Shown: one piece after another, positions 11,686 through 24,006 of the stretch | Layout: each line of letters begins with the position of its first letter | How positions within the stretch are numbered: the stretch's first letter is position 1 | NCBI RefSeq assembly: GCF_001949145.1 | Contig: NW_019091719.1 | Location: 1-64,000 of the forward strand | Reading direction: 5' to 3' | From: Acanthaster planci | Lineage: Eukaryota > Echinodermata > Asteroidea > Valvatida > Acanthasteridae | DNA: 64,000 nt | The notes under the pieces: generated by a model | The model's database searches: none | Seen by the model: only the letters and a program-made list of their open reading frames with translations | What the model was told of the DNA's origin: nothing | Position numbers and translations under genes: made by a program

Positions 11686-12204
11686 AGGGGGTAGATAACG
11701 AGGCCTCTGTGACCTTGGTTTGACCATTTAGGAGATCAATAACACCTTATTGATTGCACACTCTAAAGGTCCACTTGAGTTGTGCCCCGCTGTTTGTGCG
11801 CATGCTCTGTAGGGTGAAGTACCGACGCAATCTGTATTTTCCTTGGAGGAAAGGCTCAGTGAGATTACAGACGTTGCTGCCTTTGCCATGTTGACCTTGT
11901 TTCAAAATGATACTGGGAATGTGTAATTTTGTACATGTATTTACATGTACATGTATATGGCACATGTACCGCTATAAATGAATGTGTGTCTGTCATTGCC
12001 ATAGTTACCCCAAAACCCTGGGGGCTCAACTGGGAGAGGCATAACAAGGGAGGCCCATAGTTCTGGGGGTATGAGTGCATTTGGCCTTGGAATGGTGAAG
12101 CTGTTGTCTCATGTCCTTGGGCTGGTTTCCACCTTGTATCACAGACAATCTGTTCTGTCCTGTTCATGAATCCAGCCTACAGCGTATTTAGCGCCAATTA
12201 CCCG

Positions 12205-12420
12205 ATGAATTGACAATTAAGGAGACAATGAAGAAATGTTCAGTTTTAGAGTTGGGAGGAAACCCCCGGATTAACCTTCCCGGGAAAACCCTCAGAATCA
12301 GGCAGAGGCAGGGACCAAAAACCCAATCCGCATGCCAGCCTTCCGGTAGGTGCGATTCGAACCCAGATCATTGAAATGGAAGGTGAGGAAAGAGCCACCA
12401 CACCAACCTGACCACCCAGC
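12205..12420 (-). mobile_element. tRNA-derived SINE, family 1, copy on - strand
   Basis: Read on the - strand, it has a pol III A-box-like word GGTTGGTGTGGTGG (12395-12408) and a B box GGTTCGAATCG (12353-12363). The tail has the words GGATTGGGTTTTTGG, CTGATTCTGAGGGTTTTCCC and TCCTCCCAACTCTAAAACTG. The same order of blocks occurs at 27010-27284 on the + strand, defining a family. The copies are clearly diverged. Members of such families depend on LINE machinery supplied in trans. Confidence 0.8.
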
Positions 12421-13090
12421 AATACAACCTGACTCCTTGTCCCAGGCTGTGGTATTTTCATCTGAAAACACCATCTTTTTAAAAACGACGAGATGTACAT
12501 GTACTGCAGGCGTACCATACATTCCTTTACAAAATTGGACTTTCACAAATGTTGATCCTTGGAAGTCATTACCTTATAGTTTGTGCAATATTTCTTTCCA
12601 CACGGTCGGTGGATTTGCTAGAGCACCCGGCTGTGGTACACTGCCGCTTGAGGGCAAGACGCACGCTCAGCCCTCACAGACTAGTCTCGGCGTCTGTGTG
12701 TGTACAAACTCAATGGGAGTCACTCATCCAAAGTGGGGGAATGAGGATGAAGACAGCGCCTCGCTCTGAATACAAAATTTACCAAGACTTGTTTCTAGAC
12801 ATCTTCGGTGGATTGGGCACAGGAAATTCCCACGTGTTAACGTCCTTCAGTAAGAACTGGTCAAGAAAGGTGTCACTTTGCAGAACATTGGTATTTAGGA
12901 AAAGATCAGCCACTCAACCACTTCAGTGTTTTGCAATGACGAAGTTCTAGCAGATTCCCAAATTGCTGTAGTTTACACCCAAAGACTCCGTAAATAAAAA
13001 AGACAAGGGACTAGCAGTTTATTGAGGACCCCAGGCAACATAAGAGAGATCTCGGCAATTTCAGTTGAGTAATAAAACTACTCAAGCAGC

Positions 13091-13140
13091 ATGGTACATG
13101 TACATGTAGTGTGCGTACAGGTACATACATGTATGTACGG
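13091..13140. repeat. ACATGTAC-type palindromic array
   Basis: A short array of TACATGTA and TACAGGTACATACATGTATGTAC units, nearly self-complementary along its length. It is one of many in the introns. Confidence 0.8.
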
Positions 13141-14455
13141 TATTTGTCAGACTTTGGCAGTGTGCCACGTCTGGCCCACCACGCACAGCGAATAAATGTT
13201 CGGCTTGTGTGAAAAAAAAGGGTTCAAGTGGGAACGGACAGAAGATTTACACAAAGAACGAGCAGTCGCCGTCAGTTTCTGCCAGGGCACGGAAGTGAGA
13301 GTCCCATAGGGGTACAGCTTATTAACTGCATGTGCTTGTCAGCAGAGCAAGGAAAATGCCAACATGGGATGGAGAGTACCCCTCTCATGTACCGGTAAGT
13401 GGACACACACTGCGTACATGTACATGCACGAGTACATGGAGCAAGCCAGCAGTTTCTAGGCTTTTGCGTTGGCAACAGTTTCCTGCTGCAGATCCCAGTA
13501 CAAGTGGCCTCCCGAATAAAAATTGTGGATGAGCCCGCATTACCCAGTATCTTAGCAGGTACACGTACATGTACGTGTACCGGTAAGTAGCTGGGACACT
13601 AAAGCTGAAATAAGGACAAGCAGAACATTCTCACTTGGGCCTGCTCTTTGTACCGGTACAATATCCATTGCAAAGAAGTCAGGCAAGAGAGTAAATATTG
13701 AGTCTCTGAAAGTACAGCAGCGAAAGTGGGAGGGCCTTCATGTAAACACTTCTGGCTGACTCTGCACTTGCAGTACCGGTATCACGCTAATTAATGCATT
13801 GTTCATACGAATACTCAGTACGTGTACCAGTACACATGTTGAAGTGTGTTACGGTACGTCTGTGTTCCACAAAGACACCAGTTACAAGATGCCACAAAAC
13901 ACCATATTCGCCTTCTGCAAATGTTTTACAACAAACCAGGTCCAAGCACAGCAATTTTTTTTAGCCGAAAATCTTGACATGTACATGTATGGTATTTCAT
14001 ATACATACTAACACACCGGGACACGTTCTGTTTGTATAGTATGTAATGTTCATGTACCTCTGCCCCTTTGTGGTACATGTACAGGGTATAGGCCCTACAG
14101 GTACATGTACATGTATGTACCATTCACATGCCGATTTTTTGTTTCTCTACGACATTTCTCACTTTTATATTGTCTTAAATTCTACATTCTGAGGTACTGG
14201 TGAGGAAGGATATTTTTCCTTGACAACTGGCTTTGCACAAGTCAGGGTACCATACACAGTCATCCAAGGAATATAGCCCAACCCTACAGCATGCATACAT
14301 GTGCAGAATCAACAGGAGAGTGGGGGGGGGGAGGGATACGTGTGTGCCTCGTTACCAACTTCGAGTACGTCAAGTGAAACAACCAGAATCTTTCATTGTT
14401 TCCCAAAATTATTAATCAGCGTCGGATTTTCGTACCCGAAGGGGCTACTCATTCC

Positions 14456-14648
14456 GAGGGCGTTTTTTTTTTTTTACCTGCAAATTCTTCAACGTTGCAA
14501 TTGCGCTTTAACCCAACCACGCGTGACGCGTCAATACGTCAACCGCGGAAATGAAAAAGAATTCTTAAATGAATGTACATGTACACACCCTCCGTCAAGC
14601 AAATAAGGAATAGTAGATTTACACGTCGTCCGGCGTCAAGTGGTCAAC
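14456..14648. repeat. Dispersed repeat B, copy 1
   Basis: Shared blocks with 19693-19929 are AATTCTTC plus TTGCAATTGCGCTTT, CTCAACCACGC-like, GGAAATGAAAAA-GAATTC, CAAATAAGGAA and CCGG(C/T)GTCAAGTGGT. Here the block AATACGTCAACC is uninterrupted, whereas copy 2 has 51 bp of ACATGTAC-type sequence at that point. Conversely, this copy has one extra TGTACA hexamer at about 14575-14585. No coding sequence or terminal repeats are recognised. Confidence 0.85.
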
Positions 14649-14771
14649 TAATTCCATGCATGGAATATTTGCACGCCACAGCCTGTCAAAGCAAACATGT
14701 GAAAACTAATTCCCCATAACTACACTTTGTAAGGTAATTAGTCTTTGAAAATTATTGGTGTCATGTACTCA

Positions 14772-14801
14772 CTGTATGTACATGTACATGTACATGTACC
14801 A
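14772..14801. repeat. ACATGTAC-type palindromic array
   Basis: Four consecutive copies of TACATG with flanking TGTATG form one long palindrome-rich run. More units occur at 14843-14855, 14898-14912 and 15046-15060. Confidence 0.85.
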
Positions 14802-16681
14802 AGCACATATGCTAATGAAATTATAGACCTGTACGTGTAAACATGTACATGTATCCCTGCTCACCACTCAAAAAAAGAGACCACAAGCAGTTACCAACCA
14901 AATACATGTACATATTTTTATGCAAAAAAAAAACTTGAGTAAAAAAAAGAAATAAAATACTGCACGCATGTACATGTTTGTACCCGCGGTAACACAATAT
15001 TGTGAGCTTAAAATCTAAATTGAAAACTTTCTTACATGCGCAAGTGCATGTACATGTACTTCCAAAGGCTTTTGTGCATATTTTACTTTTTCAGTGATCA
15101 TTTTGAGAAACTTTTAAGCTACAAATTTGTTCATTTTTTGTTGTACTGGTAGTCGATCAACAGGAATTCCACAGTTAACAGAATAAACATTTACGCATTT
15201 TAACAGAGGTTGTAAGTGGTGTTACTTAGACAACTAAAACATAAAAAAGGACCACTGATATGATATGGGTACCCAAGCACCGACTTCATGGTATGTTGCA
15301 TTTTTTAATTTTCCGAAAAATACATGTACTGTAGTTCTGTATGAATTTTAATGAGGCTGGGAACAGAATGGTACTACATAAAGTGAAATAACATCATTCC
15401 TGTAAACCTATCTTGAGGTTTATGGTGTGTACTGGTACATGTACGTGAGCAATTATGGTTTTGTAAACTTTACTTTTACAGGTAAAGTGTACACTTAGCA
15501 CAGACATTCAAGCCTCGTACATATGCGGATGTAAATGTAACTTCTTTTGCACGGTATTTTATTTGTTGTGTAAGTTCCGCAGGCGATCAAAACATCCAAA
15601 TCATTCAACGGTATTTTTAAGTCCATTCGGTGTAAACTGATGTGCATGTGTCCAGTACCCTGCATGCATGGAAGACCTGTAGCCGGAAGTACATGTAAGG
15701 TCAGTTTTGTCCACACGTTATTTCATGGCTCGTCGCCGCGGGGGAGATTATCTTTGGCGCAGTTTACACTAATCCATCGATATTTGGGGAGTCCAAGCTG
15801 CACCAATTTAGTGGTGTAATGTACGTCACCACAGTTTGATTAGAGTGTTCAAGCAGGGGGGGTAACTTAATATTTTTGGATCAGCCCCTATTTGACACCT
15901 TGTCTAAAGGTACCCTCTTTGGTAATTCATGCTTTCCCTCCTGCATTTTCCTTCGGTTTCCATTTGGTTTCCATTTGAAAAGGGCAATAGCAAGTATCGG
16001 CCTTGGCGTGTTGCTTTGCCAAGCACTTGAGACTGAAGACGAAGTGTGCGCCATAGTGTTTTTTTTTCTGTAATAAAATTAGAAATAATTTTGTAGGAAG
16101 ATCATTCTTTTGCATCAGCGGCCTGTATGTAATTTTCCAATCCACTCAGAAAGACCATTGGAAGAGAGAATACAGACCCTGCACCGCTAGTTTGGTCTGA
16201 ATTGAGACACACGTACATGTCTACAGCGTGTTAAATGAACGAAGCCTCCGTAATGTGTTTACCACAACCCTGCTGGCTGTTATCCATTTATGATTGTCTC
16301 GCCCGATGTGTTTACCGGTGATCGAGCGTGTTCACACCCAGAACGGAGCTTGTTGAATTGCTACAGACTATAAAAAAGATTGGGGGGACAGAAAAAAAAA
16401 TTGATCTAGCATCCCTCTGGCTAATGGAATGACCTCATCTATGCTTTCATTCGCACGTCTTCATCATCATACATGTGGGCTACATGTACATATGTCACGC
16501 TGTTAAAAAAAGAGAACAAAAACAGGAAAAAACCAGGGTGACCGTCGTGTTGCCCACTGGATGTTGCTTGGGGTACTGTACATGTACGGACGTTGGACTG
16601 TGCCAACAAGAGCTTTGCACTGTGTTATTCTATTGCTTGCTGGGCGGACGCAATACGGATGCTGGGCCCAAGGTAGCGACG

Positions 16682-16695
16682 GTTGCCAAGGCATC
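16682..16695 (+). promoter_or_regulatory. RFX X-box-like motif
   Basis: GTTGCCAAGGCATC matches the RFX X-box (GTNRCC, 0-3 bases, RGYAAC) at all but one or two positions. It sits in a CpG-containing, palindrome-poor stretch of intron 1 (about 16620-16910), which makes an enhancer possible. A second X-box lies at 17473. Confidence 0.35.
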
Positions 16696-17472
16696 GTCGT
16701 GATATTCCCGTCACAAACAACTCCGGCCTTCCAGGCTGCGTGACCCGATTTTGCCGCTTGGCACTGTTGACACAATCACTGTTCCCCGTGCCCGTCAGCA
16801 ACTGCTGGGTCCTTGCGTGTTTACCACTTTGGATGCTTTCTTCCACAATGGCCTTAAATGCGGTGCCGTGCGGCACGACTTTGTACGAGGAAAACAAGAT
16901 GAGGAATGAAATATTTGATTGATTTGAACATAGCCATTAATCCTTTAAGAGCCATTTTTTCCAACCTTTTTTTCCCAGGAAGATTTTTTTCCCCTTTTGG
17001 GCTCTGCGGTACGCTGAGAGATTGTGTTAAAACTTGCTTCAAGTGTAGATAAAGTGCTTTTTAATCTGTCACATGCATTTACCCTGTCATCTGATCTTGC
17101 CACAACTATTACAAATATATTTAATGTCATGTGAATTGGGTGAGTGCAGTCAACTCTCGTTATCACTGGTACAAACTTGGCTAAGATGAAATTCCAGTTA
17201 ACAAATGCACAGCTTCAGTCCTGGCAAAAATGTGGACATTCTGTTCAAGCAAATGGTTTTCACACTGTCAACAAGTTCAAGCATCAATGTAAGTATCACA
17301 TTCCCCGTGACTTCCGCTGACATTTCAAATTGTCGCATCTTGCTGGAACATTTTATGTCATCCAACAAACTCGTGTAAAGGTTTGACACATAAAAGGGTG
17401 CATCTCAGAATGGAAGGAGAACGAGAGGTGGTGTGGTTGGACTCCCTTGAGACAGGTGCTGTGTAGGATGTC

Positions 17473-17486
17473 GTTACCATGGAAAC
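17473..17486 (+). promoter_or_regulatory. RFX X-box-like motif
   Basis: GTTACCATGGAAAC is a near-palindromic X-box with two-base spacing, close to the form bound by RFX factors in animals. It is about 800 bp from the motif at 16682. Confidence 0.4.
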
Positions 17487-18009
17487 GTAGTGTTAACTGG
17501 CAGAATGAAATTCCCTGCTGTTTGGTGAGCACATTGGACATGGGGAAGGGGGGAGGGGAGGAAAAGAAAGTTGGTTTTTCTCAGGGCCTGTCTGCGGTAT
17601 TCCGAAAATTCCACTCAGGAGGAGTCCGTAGCAGCCACAATGTGTTTTACAGCATTCCTCTGTCACCATTTGTAGCTGGGAAAGTTTTTTTTTTTTTTTT
17701 TTAAAAGAAAGTGAAATTAAAGATAAATTTTGCTAACGTACAGCCCAAGCATGTGAAGAATGCAGGACGTGCTGTCTGACAGACACTGCGACATTTGTTG
17801 TTTCACGCTGAGGTTCCAGATGGGAAAGACTTTTCAGATTCCACTGAAATGAGAAAATCCGTCTTTAATGACTAATAGTGATGGAGTTGATTGAAAAAGC
17901 ATTAAACCAGAGAAACATTGAAATAACTATACAGACCTGTACAGATATGATGCCATTAAATAGCATATTTTACTGTACATCATTTTCCTTTCTTGTCACC
18001 ATCGGAATA

Positions 18010-18100
18010 ACATACGGTATACTGGTATGTACCCGGTACATGTACATTACATTATCTGTACCCGATACATGTACATGTACCGGTACATGTAATGTACGTC
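18010..18100. repeat. ACATGTAC/ACCGGT palindromic array
   Basis: Units of TACATGTAC joined by ACCGGT and ACCCGGT, including ATACATGTACATGTACCGGT. The array is largely self-complementary and could fold as a long hairpin in RNA. Confidence 0.8.
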
Positions 18101-18484
18101 CAGGCATTCATTAATACATGTATGTGTATCTTCCCTCTTGTTCATGGACACGCACCTGTAGCTTGTGAAATGAAAGAAATCATACCCCCCAGGTATATTA
18201 AAGACATATCCTTTGAAATTTAAAATCATGAACATATTTGGAGTACTTACAAGATGTACGTACATGTACACATGTTCATTCATGTACACTTGCAGTACAA
18301 TGTTCATGTTCATGTACATGTAGTTCAGTAACAACCAATTTCACCTGAATCCCTTGCTGATCACAATTTAGACCAATGTGCTGGCGACTACTTGTATAAT
18401 GTGCATTTTACCGGTGCATGTGTTTTTCATTGGATCCCCCGAGTTATTATTGTGGCGTATTCCTTTTAAGTCCCATTCATGTAA

Positions 18485-18715
18485 AATTTATTGAGTTTCC
18501 TGACATTGGCTAATGGAAGGGAGATAAAGCCCGGCGAGATGGTATCGTCGCGCAGCCCCGAGACTCCCCTAGCTAGTTCTGCTTTTTACCTGAGCAGCCT
18601 TGTCCATTCGGAAAGTGTCGTTTCCCACATTAGTACATTCAGAGAATCGCGCCCATTAAAGGAATGCTCTGATGGATTTGCCTTCCTCGGGGAATAACGA
18701 GTCACCCTCCAGATT
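18485..18715. promoter_or_regulatory. Palindrome-free, CpG-containing candidate regulatory stretch
   Basis: About 230 bp of balanced composition without ACATGTAC units, between repeat-dense flanks. It includes GGGAGATAAAG (GATA-type), ATCGTCGCGC and several TAAT/ATTA-free mixed words. The + frame from 18491 is open for 68 codons but shows no domain or splice context. It could be a conserved noncoding element or an unrecognised exon. Confidence 0.25.
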
Positions 18716-18907
18716 GTTTGGTTTGGATTCTCGTGCTTTATCATCGGTTCATCTTTGTGCTACAGTCAGAGCAGATTTGTATTCTATACATGTACAGTAC
18801 CGTACATGTAATTAGCCACACAAGGGTACATGCATGCGGGGAAGTGGGGGGGGGGGCCTTAGCACCAGTACATGTTTATGAACTGGTACATGTACATTGA
18901 CACATAT

Positions 18908-19308
18908 CAGTGATGTAGTCGAGTACTTTTTGAGAACCAAGTTCTCTACCAAATATTTCACTAGTTAGGAGGGAACAAAGCTGAAGTACATCGGCATTTG
19001 ATGGTACATGCATAAGGGTAAGATTACAAAGCAACATAATGACTTCAGACCATCACTGGTTGATTAAAATTAACTTTTTAGGACAAACGTACTCGCAAAG
19101 TATTCGGCCGAGTACTTTCCGAGTACTTTTCTCCTTAAAACTCAAATTTTACACAACTGGGAGAGTCTGAAGTCTAACATTTATCTTGTAATCTTACCTT
19201 TGCACATTTACCATCAAATGCCTGAGCACTCTGGCTTTATTCCCTCTTACCAAGTTCAGTATTTTGCGGAGAACGTTGGTACTCGGAAAGTACTCAACTA
19301 CAACACTG
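18908..19308. mobile_element. Long-TIR palindromic MITE (hAT-like ends)
   Basis: The left end CAGTGATGTAGTCGAGTACT pairs with the reverse complement of the right end, which reads CAGTGTTGTAGTTGAGTACT. The two arms remain alignable for about 120 bp each, including the shared words GGCATTTGATGGTA and GGTAAGATTACAA. GAGTACTTT-like units occur near the centre. CACATAT flanks it immediately at left (18901-18907) and 2 bp away at right (19311-19317), so the target duplication is not clean. There is no transposase; it would be mobilised in trans. The ends are similar to the element at 48407. Confidence 0.8.
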
Positions 19309-19692
19309 ATCACATATACACTGAACATTTGCTGAAGTTACGCGTACACAGATATGTGTACACATAATGTGTATGTACAGTACATACAATGTACATACAT
19401 GTACATTGGAAATGTTTGCCTTGCAGAATTTTCACTAGAGCAAGAATGTTTTATGTTGTGTACATGTACATTAAGTACCCGGGTGGACCTGTTTTGAGGT
19501 TACCAGATGGAATTGTCATCACAAAAGTACCGAGTATGCAAGAAGAAAACTGTACCAGTCACCTGATTTACATGTACAGTGTATGCACAGTAGTTTGGTG
19601 TAGGCAGCTTTTGAGCCTAAAGACTCGTCCAGTAAAAACGCTTTACTCATGCTAACCTGTTAATGTGGGATTTTCTTACCGGAAAAAGCTGC

Positions 19693-19929
19693 TAGGGGCA
19701 GGTTTTTTAACCCGCCAATTCTTCCACCTTGCAATTGCGCTTTGACTCAACCACGCATGACATGTTAATATACATGTACCGGTATGTACAGTGTACCTAC
19801 ATATATAAACATGTACATGTACGTCAGCCATGGAAATGAAAAAAGAATTCCTAAATGAGTGTACACGTCCGCCGTGGAACAAATAAGGAAGATTGTGTGC
19901 TTACACTTCATCCGGTGTCAAGTGGTTAA
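19693..19929. repeat. Dispersed repeat B, copy 2, with internal palindromic expansion
   Basis: This is homologous to 14456-14648. It is longer because 51 bp at 19771-19821, made of TACATGTACCGGTATGTACA-type sequence, interrupts the block that reads AATACGTCAACC in copy 1. The sequence resumes as CGTCAGCC. This shows that the palindromic motif was added after the two copies separated, or was lost from copy 1. Confidence 0.85.
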
Positions 19930-21612
19930 AATGGGAAATACCACGTGATGCACTTTCGGCTTCTGCAGAGGCAGCATGCATATTTTTTACGTTGGTCTAT
20001 GTGCACATACGATGGTGTACATACATATGGTACATTTATATGCCCGTGTACTGGTAGGTGTTAAAGCTATTATGCATGCACGGTACAGGTTCCGGTACAT
20101 GTACGTGTATTACACTGCAAAGCTACTTTTGGTTGAAAAGGACTGGTTTTAAATCTTTTGAATCCATCTCCATCTTGTTTAAATACTTTCTGTTCACTAC
20201 CAAAATACGTAGAGTGACCTGGACTGTCGGAAGTGATCCTTTGAGTCTTTGCTTGCGGGGTGAGAGGCTGCACTGTACTGGCAAGCTTTGATCACCTGAA
20301 TGGAGTCTTAACCCTTGAGAGCTGAGGCAAGTGGGAGGGAGAGGTCAGAGGCTCCACATTTCCTCCGACTGTACACATATGTTTGCAAGAGGTGTTTCCA
20401 GCGATATTCTGTGGTCGTTTTTTGGGGGGGGGGCCACTAATTAATTAAATGGAAAAATTGGTATTCTCAGTGCAAAGTCCAGATAGGTCATCAAAGAATC
20501 TACAGTATAGATTTATCTGCTGCCATGCTCAAGGCACATGGCTGGCACACAGTGGGGTCGTGAACTTTGAATGACCGTCACCATAATAACAACGCCATAT
20601 GTATTGGATTTAAGTTAAATTTGCACAGTTGTACTGAGCATGAGTGTCTTTGCATGCATGCAAAGTTTCAGTAAGAGCAGGCCTGGAACAGCGGAGTTCT
20701 TGGACAGGTCCCCACCCCTTCCCCCAAAAGTCCTGCCCTTTTTAAGCACATGGATGCCGCGTTTTTGAAGCACTGGCAAGAGCCTTGGCTTTGAAAGGGC
20801 AGCTGCTTTCTTTTTTCCAACACATATTGCTACAGTATCAAGTACAAGAGTTCCGCGTGGTTTTTCCATTTATGCTGCTTGCACGTGTACATGTACCATA
20901 TGATATTCAGCTATAGTATACATGTACATGTACTGGTACAGATGTATATGGAATTAAATCCTTGATTCTCCATATGATAACAGGTTTTCCTTTTTGTTTT
21001 GGAAGTTTGCAATGACGGACAGAGCATACTGTCAGAAACATTGAGTACCTCCTGGTTCTTTTCAGACCCACTCATGGGCAGTGCCATAGCACGTGCCCCC
21101 CACAAACTCCCAGTGCCCCCCCCCCAGGTAACCCCCCCACCAAAAAAAAAAAACCCGGATGAATGGATATTGAACAAGGCAAAAACAAATTTTGCCCCCC
21201 CAAAAAACCACACCACTGAAAGCTGATGCCCCCTCCCCCCTAAGATGCTGGTGGTTCCTTTGTACCCCCCTCTCACTAGTAAAATCCTAGCTACGCCACT
21301 GCACATCGGTGCGTTACTCACAAAAGAAATACATATGTAATTGTACACATTATTTGTTTAATATTAGATACATGTACGTAATCATACAGTGTAGGATGGG
21401 TGCACTTTCAGCCAGTTATAGGTACATGTACATGTATACCTGCATGAACACTGTAGTGCCAAGATTCAACAAGAGGATACTGCTGTGTACTTCAGTGCAC
21501 AAGAACCGTTGCCAGTCAGAGGTGAGCATGCTTGAATTGACTTCTGAACTTGACCCGCCCACAGGTACCCTGCCTTGTTGACTGTGAAGACGGTAAGTGT
21601 TTTGTTGGGCCT

Positions 21613-21975
21613 GACAGAGTGTACATGTACATATACAGTATGTGGGTCAGTTTCCACAGCGGAGTGTACGTACGGGTATACCCAATAACTCAGCATAGCA
21701 GTGCACCAAGGACATGTACATGTACATGTACCGGTACTGTGCATGTTCCTGGTACCTTTACATGCATGCTCCATGTGTCATTGCTGAGGTTGAATGGGGT
21801 ACAGTGATACATATACATGTACATGTACCGGTATGTTGATGTCCGGCCCTAGTATTACATGTACATGTGACTGTACTGATACAAGCTGCAAAATCATAGT
21901 TACATGTACCGGTAGATCTACACATGTACTAGTATACGTACATGTTCATGTACCGTCCCCGTACATGTACATGCA
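21613..21975. repeat. Cluster of ACATGTAC palindromic arrays
   Basis: Dense runs at 21620-21634, 21713-21737, 21809-21834, 21856-21868, 21900-21915 and 21940-21975 repeat the units TACATG, TGTACCGGTA and TACGTACATG. Every frame through these reads as low-complexity peptide. Confidence 0.8.
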
Positions 21976-23315
21976 CACCAGTAACTTTTCTTTTGGAGGG
22001 TGAGTGGAAACTTACTGGCAGTGGTTAACTTAACATTCATACATAAAGATCACAGGAGCTTTTTGAAGGACTTAGCAGGTTTGAGGATGGTTGTACCGTA
22101 CAGAACTCACCTCCACGTTACTTTACTTGCACGTAGTTGGAGCTAAATTTATACTGTATAGATACTGGTACATGTAAATGAACCACTTGGAAGTGGTAAA
22201 GATCGATGTGTGCTGTCCGTTTGCAACACAGTCGAGAGTTTGTGGTACACTGGAAAACTTCCCACTAGAAATTGTAAAAATAAAAGGGCTCTTGATTAAA
22301 ATTCCCTTAAAATACTCGTACCCCATCAAACTACAAAGATGCATGTCAAATGACAGTTTGAGCATTATTTGTTGTTGCGTCAGTGAGCCCGTAAACGTGT
22401 GTGCAAATAGTGCGGCACTGTACACTTAAGCTCAGGTTTGTGAATCGTTCACAGAGGATGGAAGTTGGCACAATTTTTCACAGCATGCACCGCAGACCAT
22501 AGTGTGAACACACACCAGCCAAACCAGCGACTGGTTCCCATGGTGCGACGACGTGAAAGAGTCCCTGGATTTGAGAGCAAGAGCCACGCAGTAAAAGTCG
22601 ATCTCTCAAACGATACTCACTACTCACACGGCACTTTTTATCTGCAGCAAAAGCTGCCAAGTGGGCAGTCTGTACCATAAACATTACGTCAGTGATAGCA
22701 ACACAAGTGTATTCATACATGTATTTTAACCTTTGTATTTTTCCCCTTTTTTTGAGTGAACAAATTCACCTGTATATGTATGTGCGGCCATAAAAAAAAA
22801 CCTGGCAGGCACATTTATTGAAAACAGAAGTGAGGTGCAGACAGGTAACAGTTTGGAAAATAGCAGTGATTTATTGTCGAATATCTCAGTGCGGCTCACC
22901 TGGATACATAACAACTTGCAATAACAAATCCATAAATCAGGAAGCTCCAAAAATATCAAACCGGAGAGACTAAAATGGAAAAAAAAAAAAGAAGGAATGT
23001 GAGCCAGGGAGAAGCCAGACAGCTAGCGGAAGAGGGGGGACAGTGCAGGGGATGTAAACATGGCACAAGGGCGTAGTCAGCGGTTGGATGAATATGGGGG
23101 GGGGGAGTCTGACAACCTTATACTGGTATCTTCAGCATGCTGTACAGTCAGGCACTTTCATTCTTTACTGTGCATATTATACGAGCAAGCATACAGCATG
23201 TACACTGTTTGTACATGTGCATGTATCGGCACATGCACTGCAGGTTCGGTTGTATAAGGCCCAAAGTGCGACACAGGCATCAAAATCAGAAAACTTTCTC
23301 TGCCCTGTGCATGAA

Positions 23316-23561
23316 GGTAGTTCCAGAAATTGGGGGTCCAAAAGTATGACCTTCTTGTGTCCTTGTTACATCTGACCTTTTGTTATTTGATATGGAAATA
23401 TCCCTGGAGGTGATTTCAAACTATTACTGTTTGTTTGGCAGGTAATTAGCATTAATTCATCAGTCTTGGAAATTAGAAAGTTTGTTTTCAACTTACAAAA
23501 TCATGTGTCAGATGTGACAGGGACACACACAAAAATGGACCCCTAATTTCTGGAACTACCC
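23316..23561. mobile_element. Tc1/mariner-type MITE, copy 1
   Basis: About 246 bp with terminal inverted repeats: GGTAGTTCCAGAAATTGGGG at left and the complement of CCCTAATTTCTGGAACTACC at right. It is homologous end to end with 59175-59423. The interior keeps TGATTTCAAACTATTACT and TTAGCATTAATTCAT-like blocks. It has no coding capacity. Confidence 0.85.
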
Positions 23562-23825
23562 ATGTACATGTAGTAAGCATATTGACATGTAGGTTCGAAT
23601 GTTAAACACAAGACATTTATACAAATAAATAGGGTACATGTAAGTGTATTGTCACTGTTTTATTTTGCGCTTTGCAGAGGTAAAAGTGAAACACTTGACC
23701 ATAACAAGGGACAGACATGACACCCGTGACAATGCACGGCTGTGAATGAAGCACCCAATAACATGGGCCAAGTCAGCCTTTTGCGAGTACATGGTACACA
23801 GTAAATGTACATGTAGATAAATAAA

Positions 23826-24006
23826 TATACCCAGCAAGAAATGAGACCGAGGGGTACCCCCCAACATGTCCCATCCCTATACACATTCCAGACTATTGTT
23901 ACTTAACACATTCCCCCAAGATGTCTGAAAGGAATCCCCCAGATTCCTGCGAGACAATGACCAACACAAAGCAGGGGGGGTTCTCTCCGTCTCATACCTT
24001 GCTGCA
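23826..24006. repeat. Dispersed repeat A, copy 2
   Basis: Nearly identical to 3098-3280 in the same orientation, with differences mainly in homopolymer length and a few substitutions. This copy lies inside intron 1 of the receptor gene; the other is upstream. Confidence 0.85.
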
